Under the pieces are notes generated by a model. That model had not been told where the DNA came from and made no database searches. It saw only the letters and a program-made list of their open reading frames with translations. A program made the position numbers and the translations under genes. From Nocardia vaccinii NBRC 15922 (GTDB lineage: Bacteria > Actinomycetota > Actinomycetes > Mycobacteriales > Mycobacteriaceae): a stretch of DNA of 64,000 nucleotides. Location: positions 248,001 through 312,000 of the forward strand of contig NZ_BDCC01000009.1 in NCBI RefSeq assembly GCF_001613305.1. The letters are read 5' to 3'. Below, piece by piece: positions 18,942 to 27,425 of the stretch. How positions within the stretch are numbered: the first letter of the stretch is position 1; every line of letters starts with the position of its first letter.

Positions 18942-20090
18942 GTGAAATACATTCCGCGCCTGATCCTGTTTCTGGGGATTCCCGCGATCCTGTTTGCACT
19001 GCCGTGGTGGACGGTGATCGGGGCGGTCACGACCGGTGCCGCGTTCTGGGTCGGCACGGCGGTATTCCTGCTCGGTTATCTCGCTCTGCCCGCGGGGATG
19101 TACCTCGGGCACGGCCCCGCGGCATCCGATTTCGGGTCGATCGTGGGCGACACCCTGCTCGGGGTGATGTGGATCTTCTTCACCTGGTCGGTGATCGGAA
19201 ATGTCGCCGGGCTGGCGCTCGCCCTGGGCGGGGTGCACGATCCGGCGCGTTCGCGGATCGTCGCGGTGGGTGTGCTCGCGGTGTCGGCGGTACTGGTGGC
19301 GTGGAGTATCCGCGAGGCACGGCGGGTGCCGCGGGTGCGCGAGGTCGATGTGCCGATCCACGGGCTCGGGCCGGGTCTGGACGGACTGCGGCTGGTGGTG
19401 CTCACCGATACCCATTATGCGGCGCTGAACCGGCTGCGCTGGTCGGAGCGCGTGGTCGAGGTCGTCAACGCGCTGCAACCCGATATCGCCTGTCACGCGG
19501 GCGATCTGGCGGACGGCTCGGTGGCGAAGCGGCATCCGCAGGTCGACACGCTGGGCAAGGTCGATGCGCGGCTGGGCCGGTTCTACATCACCGGCAATCA
19601 CGAATATTTCGGCGACGCACCGGGTTGGCTCGACCATATGGCCTCGCTCGGCTGGCAGCCGTTGCGTAATCAGCACGAGATCATCACCCACGGCGGCGAC
19701 AGTCTGGTCATGGCGGGTATCGACGATCCCACCGGTACCGGCCTGGCCGGACACGGACCGGACCTGCCCGCTGCCCTCGCCGGGGCCGATCCGCGGCTGC
19801 CGGTCGTCCTGCTCGCCCATCAGCCCAGGCAGGTGGCCGATGCCGTGAAAGCCAGTGTGGCTCTGCAGATCTCCGGACATACGCACGGCGGCCAGATCTG
19901 GCCGTTCCACTATCTGGTCAGGCTCGAACAACCGGTGGTCGCCGGGTTGAGCCTGCACGGCGAGCACACCCGCCTCTACACCAGCCGCGGCACCGGATTT
20001 TGGGGCCCGCAGCTGCGCCTGTTCGCCCCCAGTGAGATCACCGTGCTGACATTGCATCCCGACTCTACTCGAGCCGTGCTCGACCGCTGA
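18942..20090 (+). CDS. Membrane-anchored metallophosphoesterase
   Basis: A 382-residue protein with about four N-terminal membrane helices (residues 5-125) followed by a calcineurin-type phosphoesterase domain: LTDTHYAAL (D-x-H), HAGDLADG (GD), ITGNHEYFG (GNHE), LLAHQPRQ and ISGHTHGGQIWP (GHTHGGQ). The GTG at 18942, after a purine-rich GACGAGGACGACC, begins right at the first helix; the upstream open frame is rejected. These resemble YkuE/YaeI-type enzymes acting on lipid-linked phosphates or UDP-diacylglucosamine; the substrate is unproven. It is tail to tail with the ATP synthase genes. Confidence 0.88.
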   Translation: MKYIPRLILFLGIPAILFALPWWTVIGAVTTGAAFWVGTAVFLLGYLALPAGMYLGHGPAASDFGSIVGDTLLGVMWIFFTWSVIGNVAGLALALGGVHDPARSRIVAVGVLAVSAVLVAWSIREARRVPRVREVDVPIHGLGPGLDGLRLVVLTDTHYAALNRLRWSERVVEVVNALQPDIACHAGDLADGSVAKRHPQVDTLGKVDARLGRFYITGNHEYFGDAPGWLDHMASLGWQPLRNQHEIITHGGDSLVMAGIDDPTGTGLAGHGPDLPAALAGADPRLPVVLLAHQPRQVADAVKASVALQISGHTHGGQIWPFHYLVRLEQPVVAGLSLHGEHTRLYTSRGTGFWGPQLRLFAPSEITVLTLHPDSTRAVLDR

Positions 20091-20247
20091 CGCATCAATG
20101 ATCGATTTCGATGCGGGACAACTGATTTGGCCAGCACATGGGTAACACCCCGGGGGCACGCCCCGGCGGTGATCAGCTACCCGACCGCCGGTCCGAAACA
20201 CGGCATCCGCACGGACGGCACGCCGAAGTCGCGGAAAGGGCGGAACA

Positions 20248-20281
20248 GCGCAGCGGGCCCGTAGTTCCGGGCCCGCTGCGC
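20248..20281 (-). terminator. Hairpin terminator after the partial ATP synthase operon
   Basis: A perfect 14-base inverted repeat (GCGCAGCGGGCCCG, loop of 6, and its complement) 99 bases beyond the last atp gene. It may serve both strands, since the convergent phosphoesterase gene ends at 20090. The remaining 289-base gap holds no gene and no delta-subunit remnant that I can see. Confidence 0.75.
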
Positions 20282-20379
20282 GATGGAGAGATTCTGTTGT
20301 GTCGGAGCAGACCCAGCCGCGAATCGGGCTGCCCCACTGTGGATCAGTCGTGTGTGCGGTGACCGATCACTCCCGCGTA

Positions 20380-20961
20380 TCAGTTCCAGCGGGACTGAGC
20401 GCGGCGCTTGACCGCCGGTGAGGCGTGCGCATTGGCCATCACCTCGAGATCTTCCAGGAAGTTCTCCACGCTGTCGGCCTTGGCCTGCAGGGTCGCCACC
20501 TGCTGACGCACCCGCTCTTCGGTGCGGTCGAGCATATTGGTGACGAGTTCGGCCTGCAGATCACGCACAAGCTGACGATGCAGCTGGGAGACCTGGTCGC
20601 GACCCTGTTTGCGCACCCGCTCGACCTCCGCGGTCGCCGCCTCGCGCATCTGCGCGATGATGTGGTCGGCATCGGCACGGGCATCGCTGCGCATCCGCTC
20701 GAGTTCGACCTGCGCCTCCGCCAGAGCGTTGTCGTAGGACCGCTTGGCCTCCTCGAGCCGGGCCGCCGCCTTGCTGCTCTCCTCGAGCTGGCGCGCGATG
20801 GTGTCCTGACTCCTGGCCATCATCCGTCGCAGCGGCGGCAGGATCCACTTCACGAAGACGAAGATGATCACCACGAAGCCGAACAGCTGACTGAAGAAGA
20901 CGGGCCAGTCGAACGAGATGTGATAGGGGCCCTCAGCGAGCACACCGCTCGTATTGATCAT
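20380..20961 (-). CDS. atpH: ATP synthase b-type stalk protein, equals N-terminal half of b-delta fusion AtpH
   Basis: A 193-residue F0 stator subunit: one membrane helix (FFSQLFGFVVIIFVFVKWI, about residues 20-38) followed by a long charged coiled coil to about residue 170. Sequence and position match the b-like N-terminal half of the mycobacterial b-delta fusion (AtpH, about 445 residues). Here the protein ends at RRAQSRWN, just where the fusion would pass into the delta domain, so delta is missing. The ATG overlaps the atpF stop (ATGA). A hairpin follows and no atpA, atpG, atpD or atpC comes after it. It might act as a b' subunit with atpF, or be a truncated relic. Confidence 0.8.
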   Translation of the reverse strand: MINTSGVLAEGPYHISFDWPVFFSQLFGFVVIIFVFVKWILPPLRRMMARSQDTIARQLEESSKAAARLEEAKRSYDNALAEAQVELERMRSDARADADHIIAQMREAATAEVERVRKQGRDQVSQLHRQLVRDLQAELVTNMLDRTEERVRQQVATLQAKADSVENFLEDLEVMANAHASPAVKRRAQSRWN

Positions 20962-21467
20962 GAAGTAGCCCGTCCTCTTCGCTGGCCGGAGCTTGTGCCG
21001 GCGTGCCCTCCGTCGCGACCGACCACACGTTCGGCCAGGGACTGCGACAGCGGCTCGACCGCATCACGCAGTTCCGCGGCGACCTGGTCGGCCTCGGCTC
21101 GCAGTTGCGCCGCGGACTCCGCGACGATGTTGTCCGCCTCCTGCTGCGCTTCGCCACGCAACTGTTCGAGGATGGCCCGTCCTTCGGCCCGTGCCTCGTT
21201 GCGGATATCGGCGGCCTCGGCGCGTGCCTTCTCGAGCGCGGACTCATATCTGGCCTGTGCCTCGGCGAACGTTTCCTTGGCCTCTTTGTTGTTCGCCGAG
21301 GTCTGATCGACCCGCTCCTCACGCTCCGTCAGGACCTTGCGGATCGGCGGAACGACGAAGAACCAGATGACTCCGAGCACGATCAGGAAGATCAGCAGCT
21401 CGGCGAAGAAGGTGCCGTTGGGAATGAGGAAGTTCCCAGCGGCCTCCACATCGGTTCGCGGAGACAT
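20958..21467 (-). CDS. atpF: ATP synthase F0 subunit b
   Basis: A 169-residue F0 stator subunit. NFLIPNGTFFAELLIFLIVL matches the conserved N-terminal membrane segment of actinobacterial AtpF, followed by VVPPIRKVLTERE and an alpha-helical charged stalk. The ATG at 21467 is chosen; a GTG one codon earlier is possible, and neither has a strong ribosome site. Its C-terminus (GQRRGRATS) is shorter and more basic than usual. It lies seven bases after atpE and overlaps the next gene by four. Confidence 0.9.
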   Translation of the reverse strand: MSPRTDVEAAGNFLIPNGTFFAELLIFLIVLGVIWFFVVPPIRKVLTEREERVDQTSANNKEAKETFAEAQARYESALEKARAEAADIRNEARAEGRAILEQLRGEAQQEADNIVAESAAQLRAEADQVAAELRDAVEPLSQSLAERVVGRDGGHAGTSSGQRRGRATS

Positions 21468-21473
21468 CACGTA

Positions 21474-21776
<303 letters not shown>

Positions 21777-22571
21777 TCAGTGGTCTTCATGCTCCAACGC
21801 CATCGACTGGCTGAAGTAGAGTACGGTCAGCAGCGAGAAAATGAACGCCTGAATCGCTCCGACGAACAGATCGAACATTTTCCAGATTGCGTTCGGGCCC
21901 CAGCTGATCCACACCGGGAACAGCGTGATCACCGCGATCATCACACCGCCGGCGAACATATTGCCGAAGAGTCGCAGGGATAGCGACAGCGGCTTGGCGA
22001 TCTCTTCGATGATGTTGATCAGCACCATCGGACCCCATCCGGTGTGGCCCTTCAGCAGCGCCTTGAAGTGCCCGCCCAATCCGCGCCGCATGATACCCGC
22101 GCCCTGGTAGAAGACGAATACGAACAGCGCCAGGGCATAGACGAAGTTGACGTCCGAGGCGGGCGGCGACACCAGTTCACCCTCGCCGTACTGGACCGGC
22201 AGGACCGAGAGCCAGTTCGACAGCAGGATGAAGGTGAACAGCGTGACCGCCAGCGGCAGGACGAACGGCGCGACCCGCAGGCCGATGGCCGATTCCACCT
22301 GATCGCGCATCTGCACGGTGATGGTCTCGAAGAACAGCTGAACCCCGTTGGGTACACCGGATGTCAGCTTGACGCGCAGGAAGATGGCCAGCGTGATCAC
22401 GATGAGCGCGGCGACCGACGTCGAGACGATGGTGTCGACGTTGAAGTCCATGCCCCAGAAATGCGCTACAGCGTGTTCGCCGACTTTGATCTTGGCGCCG
22501 GAATCGGCAAGCGGGAGTTCTGACCGGGCGATCGAACTCGGGATACCGGTCAACGAAGCGTGGATCGTCAT
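21777..22571 (-). CDS. atpB: ATP synthase F0 subunit a
   Basis: A 264-residue integral membrane subunit forming the proton channel with the c ring. The essential Arg is in [14 protein letters not shown], and later conserved polar residues lie in [16 protein letters not shown]. The ATG at 22571 overlaps the atpI stop (ATGA), arguing for this start over an in-frame start eight codons upstream. Membrane segments are evident from residue 40 on. Confidence 0.95.
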   Translation of the reverse strand: MTIHASLTGIPSSIARSELPLADSGAKIKVGEHAVAHFWGMDFNVDTIVSTSVAALIVITLAIFLRVKLTSGVPNGVQLFFETITVQMRDQVESAIGLRVAPFVLPLAVTLFTFILLSNWLSVLPVQYGEGELVSPPASDVNFVYALALFVFVFYQGAGIMRRGLGGHFKALLKGHTGWGPMVLINIIEEIAKPLSLSLRLFGNMFAGGVMIAVITLFPVWISWGPNAIWKMFDLFVGAIQAFIFSLLTVLYFSQSMALEHEDH

Positions 22572-22948
22572 GACAGCTGGCGCATCGCTTTCCACTCGGG
22601 CAGGACAGTGTGAAGAACCAGGATGACCTGGAAGAGGGCCAGGCCGAAGAAGACTCCGATGCCGTTCGGCCGGGCGAGGTAGGCCACCAGGATCGACAGT
22701 GCCGTCAGTCCGAACAACCGGACCGCGGATGATAGCAGCAACCCTTGCTTACTGGGCGTCTCCGAACGAATCTGATGGGTGATGAACTTCCAGGTGAGCT
22801 GAGCGTTCAGCCAGCCCAACCCGAGCCCGACGCAGATGAACGTGCCCAGCAACAACCGGTCAAGCGGACCCGCTACCACCAGAGCCAGCACACCGAACGC
22901 GGTCGCAACATAGGCCGCGCGGCGTATCCGGAGTCTGTCGACATTCAC
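22568..22948 (-). CDS. atpI: ATP synthase protein I (assembly factor)
   Basis: A 126-residue protein with four membrane helices, first gene of the atp operon, starting at GTG 22948. Size, position and hydrophobic pattern fit AtpI, which helps c-ring assembly. Sequence conservation in this family is low, so the call depends largely on its position directly before atpB with a four-base overlap. Confidence 0.8.
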   Translation of the reverse strand: MNVDRLRIRRAAYVATAFGVLALVVAGPLDRLLLGTFICVGLGLGWLNAQLTWKFITHQIRSETPSKQGLLLSSAVRLFGLTALSILVAYLARPNGIGVFFGLALFQVILVLHTVLPEWKAMRQLS

Positions 22949-23384
22949 TGTGACACCGCCTCGCCGGTCGTCCCACCTCGTAGTGGGTCATGATTGTCCG
23001 TCAGCTTACACATACTCAACGACGTTGCGTAGCAACAATTTTGATCTTCATACAGATGATCTTGATATGCCTCGGAATCGTGTCGGAACAAGTCTCCAGC
23101 GACCTCCCAGCTAATAGGACAAACAGCCCATATCCGGCAGGTCAGTGCGGACACAACACTATCCGGCGTCGGTCCGGCAAAACCGGCGCCACGCCATTAT
23201 GAGGGAGGAGTTTTCGCCGGAATGTCGCAATACAAACATGAGGTTCCGGTCCGGATCGGGGCGTCCTGAGGCGGATTCGCCGGCAACATCGGCCGCGGCG
23301 GACACGTGCGGGCCGCTGGCGCGCGAGCCTGGCATCGGCCAAGGTGGGTGAGACGATCGCCGGACCGTACCGAGAGGCGACACC
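22949..23384. other. Divergent promoter region between atpI and the symporter pair
   Basis: About 436 bases, distinctly more AT-rich between 22990 and 23130 than the surroundings. No credible gene; small open frames here lack ribosome sites and family features. It should hold the atp promoter leftward and the DUF3311 promoter rightward; I cannot assign -10/-35 boxes with confidence. Confidence 0.5.
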
Positions 23385-23681
23385 ATGCCGGAGTCCACAA
23401 CCGCGCCCGAACCCATCCCGCTGCGCGGACGCGGCAAGATCCTGTGGCTGCTGGCGCTGCCGGGCGTGCTGTACTGCCTCGCCCCCTTCGTGGCCAACCG
23501 CATCGAGCCGCGGGTCGCCGGGATCCCCTTCCTCGTCGTCTATCTCCTCGCCGTAACGGTGCTGACCGGACCGTTGGTCGGCCTGGTCGCCCGGTTCGAT
23601 CCGGTATACCGCGCGGGCACACCGGAATATGTGCCCGCCGACGACCAATCCCGCCCCGTGCCCCCGGCGGAGGAGGCATGA
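23385..23681 (+). CDS. DUF3311 small membrane protein, symporter partner
   Basis: A 98-residue membrane protein with two helices (ILWLLALPGVLYCLAPF and FLVVYLLAVTVLTGPLVGLV) and a short polar tail. The pattern fits DUF3311, which is usually encoded just before a sodium:solute symporter and is probably an accessory subunit. Its stop overlaps a micro-ORF start (ATGA at 23678), which in turn overlaps the symporter start, so the unit should be translationally coupled. Confidence 0.85.
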   Translation: MPESTTAPEPIPLRGRGKILWLLALPGVLYCLAPFVANRIEPRVAGIPFLVVYLLAVTVLTGPLVGLVARFDPVYRAGTPEYVPADDQSRPVPPAEEA

Positions 23682-23734
23682 GCGAGTTCGGGGGCCGCAC
23701 GCCGGAACCGGATCGCGGCGCGGTGCGGCAGTGA
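23678..23734 (+). CDS. 18-codon micro-ORF linking DUF3311 and symporter genes
   Basis: ATG at 23678 overlaps the DUF3311 stop by ATGA and its own TGA overlaps the symporter GTG by GTGA. It encodes MSEFGGRTPEPDRGAVRQ, with no recognisable feature. It fills exactly the gap between the two genes, so it could pass ribosomes from one to the other. Whether the peptide has a role is unknown. Confidence 0.4.
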   Translation: MSEFGGRTPEPDRGAVRQ

Positions 23735-25191
23735 GTGCTCGCGCGGCGGTGGCCGTCTCGCTGTTCGCCGTCGCCATGGTCATCGCCGTCGCGACCGGGG
23801 TGCTGTCCGGGCGCGGGCGGGAACGCTCGATGTCGGAGTGGTCGGTGTCCGGACGCGGGCTCGGCACGCTGTTCGTCCTGCTGCTGATGGCGGGCGAGTC
23901 CTATACGAGCTTCTCGTTCCTGGGCGCGGCGGGTTGGTCGTATCGATACGGCGTGCCGATCTTCTATCTGATCGCCTACCTGAGCACCGGCCTGGTCGCC
24001 GCCTACTTCGTCGCGCCGCTGCTGTGGACCTACTGTGCCCGGCACGGGCTGATGTCGATCGCCGATATCGCCGAATTCCGGTTCGGATCGCGAGCCCTGG
24101 GCGTCGTCGTGGCGGTGATCTGCACGGTCTTCCTGATTCCCTATGTACAACTGCAGATTCAGGGGATGGGCGTGGTGGTGCACGCGATGTCCTATGGAGC
24201 CATCGACCTGAAGGTGGCCGCCGTCGTGTCGTTCGCGGTGGCCGAGGCGTTCATCCTGGCCTCGGGACTGCGCGGATCGGCCTGGGTCAGCGTGCTCAAG
24301 GACGCGCTCGCCGTGCTGTCGGTGGTGTTCCTGGCGGTCTACGTGCCATGGCACTACTTCCGCGGGCCCGGACATCTGCTGGACCGGCTGGTCACCGAAC
24401 ATCCACAGTGGCTCACATTTCCGGGCGCCGGCGGCGGGACCTTCGGCACGGCCTGGTTCGTCTCGACGATCGTGTTGAACGTCGTAACCATCTGCATCTT
24501 CCCCACCACCGTCGCGGGATATCTGTCGGCGAGCGGTCCCACCGCGCTGCGCCGCAATTCGATCCTGCTGCCCTGGTATCAACTGCTCCTGGTGATCCCG
24601 ATGTTCATCGGCGCGGCCGCGCTGTTCGTCGCGCCGAAGCTGGCCGATCCGGACCTTGCGTTGTTCACGCTGGTCACCGATTCGCTGCCGCCCGTTCCAG
24701 TGGCGATCATCGGCATCGCGGGTGCGCTGTCGGCCATCGTGCCGATGAGCGTATTCCTGGTGTCGATCGGAACACTGTGGGGCAGAACGATTCTCGGCGG
24801 CGGTCTGGCCGGCGCCGCCCGGAGCGCGGCCGCGGGACCGAGCAGATCCGGTGACCGGCAACGCGAATGGTCGCGGCTGATCTGCCTGATCGCCGGCGCG
24901 ATCGCCCTGGGCGGTGCGCTGCGATATCCGAAACTGCTGGTGAATCTGTCGGTGCTGTCCTACGAGGGCATCGCGCAGTTGCTGCCGGCGGTGTTGTTCG
25001 GACTCTATTGGCGACGTCTGACCGCCGCCGGGGCGGCCACGGGGCTGCTGGTCGGCACCGTCGTCGTACTCGCCCTGCACGCCGCGGGGCGAGATCCGCT
25101 GTGGGGCGTCAACGGTGGTCTGTTCGCCTTGGCGGCCAATGTCGTGGTCGCGGCGGTCATCTCGTCGGCATCATCGCGCCGGTCCGCCTGA
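23731..25191 (+). CDS. Sodium:solute symporter family permease
   Basis: A 486-residue transporter with about 13 membrane helices. GTG at 23731 is chosen because it begins the first helix and overlaps the preceding micro-ORF stop; the frame stays open upstream over unrelated sequence. The SSS pattern is seen in the early GRGLGTLFVLLLMAGESYTSFSFLG segment and in PAVLFGLYWRRLTAAGAATGL near the end, common in the pantothenate/proline/acetate branch. Substrate cannot be assigned. The DUF3311 partner supports the family call. Confidence 0.88.
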   Translation: MSARAAVAVSLFAVAMVIAVATGVLSGRGRERSMSEWSVSGRGLGTLFVLLLMAGESYTSFSFLGAAGWSYRYGVPIFYLIAYLSTGLVAAYFVAPLLWTYCARHGLMSIADIAEFRFGSRALGVVVAVICTVFLIPYVQLQIQGMGVVVHAMSYGAIDLKVAAVVSFAVAEAFILASGLRGSAWVSVLKDALAVLSVVFLAVYVPWHYFRGPGHLLDRLVTEHPQWLTFPGAGGGTFGTAWFVSTIVLNVVTICIFPTTVAGYLSASGPTALRRNSILLPWYQLLLVIPMFIGAAALFVAPKLADPDLALFTLVTDSLPPVPVAIIGIAGALSAIVPMSVFLVSIGTLWGRTILGGGLAGAARSAAAGPSRSGDRQREWSRLICLIAGAIALGGALRYPKLLVNLSVLSYEGIAQLLPAVLFGLYWRRLTAAGAATGLLVGTVVVLALHAAGRDPLWGVNGGLFALAANVVVAAVISSASSRRSA

Positions 25192-25633
25192 GGATCCCTT
25201 GCGTCCCTTTACCGAAGGATGAGAAGATATTGGGTGACCGGATGTGAAACGGCTGTAGTGCCGGCTCGTGTCTCGTAACGGCTCCAGCTCGGGTTCGGCG
25301 CCCCGCTTTCCGGTCGGGCGACCGAAGTAGGAAAGCCTTTGCTCAACCTTCGGAACTGGTCATGCGATATACGGACAAGAAGGTCTAAGTATGCGCACTT
25401 TATCTACCAGCGGCGAGCAGGAGCCACATTCTACCGGTGCAATTCGGGCACTTCCGTAAGATTTTCGGACATATGATTAGCTGACTGAATGCTGGGTATG
25501 TCTCACCCTGGGGTCGCGCCCGGTGAAATGCGGTCGCACCCGTTACCGGAGCGAGAGCTCCAACACCAGGTGAGCGCGATATCCACCTGATGTTCCGATT
25601 GGTCGCAGCTTCACACGTTGAGGAGGCAGTACC
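25192..25633. other. Intergenic region before GT4 gene
   Basis: About 442 bases, less GC-rich than neighbours, with no credible coding sequence. A GAGGAGGCAGTACC ribosome site precedes the ATG at 25634. The rest probably holds the glycosyltransferase promoter and a long leader; no terminator hairpin for the symporter gene was recognised. Confidence 0.45.
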
Positions 25634-26806
25634 ATGAGTTCCATCCCGTCCGATGCCGATTCACGCATTGTGGGATTCCGACGGTCCGTCGCGCCGCTCA
25701 ATATCGTCATGGTCGCACCGCCGTATTTCGAAGTTCCACCGTCGGGTTACGGCGGCGTCGAAGCGGTGGTAGCGCAGCTCACGGACGCATTGACCGACCG
25801 AGGACATCACGTCACGCTGCTCGGAGCGGGCCGATCGGGAACCAGCGCGCGGTTCGTCAAGGTCTGGGACGACATTCTGGCCGAGCGTCTCGGCGATCCC
25901 TTTCCCGAGGTACTGCATGCGCTGAAGGTCCGGCGCATCGTCACCGAAATGGCGCGTACCGAACGCATTGATATCGTGCACGATCACACCTTCGCGGGGC
26001 CCTTGAACGCGCCGATGTATTCGTCGCTGGGCATCCCCACCGTCGTGACCGTGCACGGCCCGGTGGACGGTGAACCACAGGATTACTACCGGGCGCTGGG
26101 CACCTCCGCGGAGTTGATCGCGATCAGCGATCGGCAGCGGGCCCTTGCCCCCGGGTTGAATTGGTTGAGCCGGGTGCACAATGCGGTGCGGCCGAGCGAA
26201 TGGCCGTTGCAGCTGGAAAAACAGGATTTCGCCCTGTTCCTGGGTCGGTACGCCCCCTACAAGGGCCCCGATCTGGCCCTGCAGGCCGCACACGCGGCCG
26301 ATATTCCCCTGGTACTCGCGGCGAAGATGAACGAACCCCCCGAACGGGAGTATTTCAATTCCGCGGTGCGCCCGCTGCTGACCGACCGCGACTGCGTATT
26401 CGGTGAGGCCGATGCGGTGGCCAAGCGGCTGCTGCTGTCCTCGGCGCGCTGCCTGCTGTTCCCGATCCGATGGGAGGAGCCGTTCGGGATCGTGATGATC
26501 GAGGCGATGGCCTGCGGCACCCCGGTCGTGGCACTGCGCGGCGGCGCGGTGGAGGAAGTCGTCGAGAACGGGGTCACCGGAATCATCTGCGACGACCCGT
26601 CCGAGTTGCCCGCCGCCATCGCCGAGGTGGGTCGCATCGATCCGGTCGCCTGCCGACGTCACGTGGTGGAGCGGTTCTCGGTGGACGGACTCGGCGCCGG
26701 ATACGAGGCCGCCTACTACGCGGCGCTGGAATCCCTTACCGCAGCCCAGGTTCCGGCGGATATCCCACAGCTCGACCAGGCTATGTCCTTCGCGGCGAAT
26801 CACTGA
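25634..26806 (+). CDS. GT4-family glycosyltransferase
   Basis: A 390-residue cytoplasmic retaining glycosyltransferase. The N-terminal Rossmann domain begins at NIVMVAPPYFEVPPSGYGGVE; the donor domain carries FLGRYAPYKGPDLALQAA and EEPFGIVMIEAMACGTPVVA (E-x7-E). Such proteins are common next to sugar or trehalose metabolism genes, but donor and acceptor are not evident here. It stands alone, convergent with the MarR gene. Confidence 0.88.
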   Translation: MSSIPSDADSRIVGFRRSVAPLNIVMVAPPYFEVPPSGYGGVEAVVAQLTDALTDRGHHVTLLGAGRSGTSARFVKVWDDILAERLGDPFPEVLHALKVRRIVTEMARTERIDIVHDHTFAGPLNAPMYSSLGIPTVVTVHGPVDGEPQDYYRALGTSAELIAISDRQRALAPGLNWLSRVHNAVRPSEWPLQLEKQDFALFLGRYAPYKGPDLALQAAHAADIPLVLAAKMNEPPEREYFNSAVRPLLTDRDCVFGEADAVAKRLLLSSARCLLFPIRWEEPFGIVMIEAMACGTPVVALRGGAVEEVVENGVTGIICDDPSELPAAIAEVGRIDPVACRRHVVERFSVDGLGAGYEAAYYAALESLTAAQVPADIPQLDQAMSFAANH

Positions 26807-26918
26807 TCGCCCCCGGTATTCCAAGTCCTGCCGGATCGCGGAGCAGGGACCGGACAGATCCATCCATCGATAGTCAGGCGCCCCGTGTCCAGCGCAGGCT
26901 GGTCACGGGCTGGTCGGC

Positions 26919-27425
26919 TCAGTAGTCCACACTGCCCAGCTGCCCCTCGAGCAGGAGCAGCAGATCACCGAGGATGCGCGCCAGCTCTCCCTGTTCACTT
27001 GCGGGCAGCCGGGACAGCAGCGCATGTTCGTAGGAAAGCTGTTGCGGGAAAAGGCGATCGATCAGCTCCCGACCGGTGTCGGTGAGCGCGAGGTGGGCCA
27101 CCCGGCGATCGCGCTGATCGATGCGCCGGTCGACCAGGCCCCGTTTCTCGAGTCCGCGCACCCGTTTGGTAACCGCAGCCGGTGAGGCGAAGGTCTCCCG
27201 GGCCAGGCGACCGGGCGTCACCTCACCGTCGATGCGGCGCAGCGCGGTCAGGATGTCGAATTCGGGGCGGCTCAACTCCGCCGTACCCAGTGGGGCATCG
27301 GCGACCCGTTGCAGAAGTGCCGCGCAGCGGTTGAGGCGACCGAGCACCGCGATCGGGCCGAAGTTCAGCTCCGGATATACGATCTCCCATTGGCGCAGCA
27401 CGCCCGCCACCGCATCCTCGGTCAT
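26919..27425 (-). CDS. MarR-family transcriptional regulator
   Basis: A 168-residue winged-helix regulator. The DNA-binding core is LSRPEFDILTALRRIDGEVTP with LARETFASPAAVTKRVRGLE and the wing RRIDQRDRRVAHLALTDTG. The ATG at 27425 overlaps the stop of the upstream FUSC gene (ATGA), so it is co-transcribed with the exporter it probably controls. The ligand is unknown; MarR proteins often sense phenolic compounds. Confidence 0.9.
   Translation of the reverse strand: MTEDAVAGVLRQWEIVYPELNFGPIAVLGRLNRCAALLQRVADAPLGTAELSRPEFDILTALRRIDGEVTPGRLARETFASPAAVTKRVRGLEKRGLVDRRIDQRDRRVAHLALTDTGRELIDRLFPQQLSYEHALLSRLPASEQGELARILGDLLLLLEGQLGSVDY

Noticed and set aside
22990..23202. A 70-codon open frame upstream of atpI
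   Set aside because: No ribosome site or similarity; the AT-rich stretch looks like a promoter region.
23197..25080. A 627-codon minus-strand open frame
   Set aside because: It is the shadow of the symporter gene: low-complexity Arg/Gly/Gln sequence with no motif.
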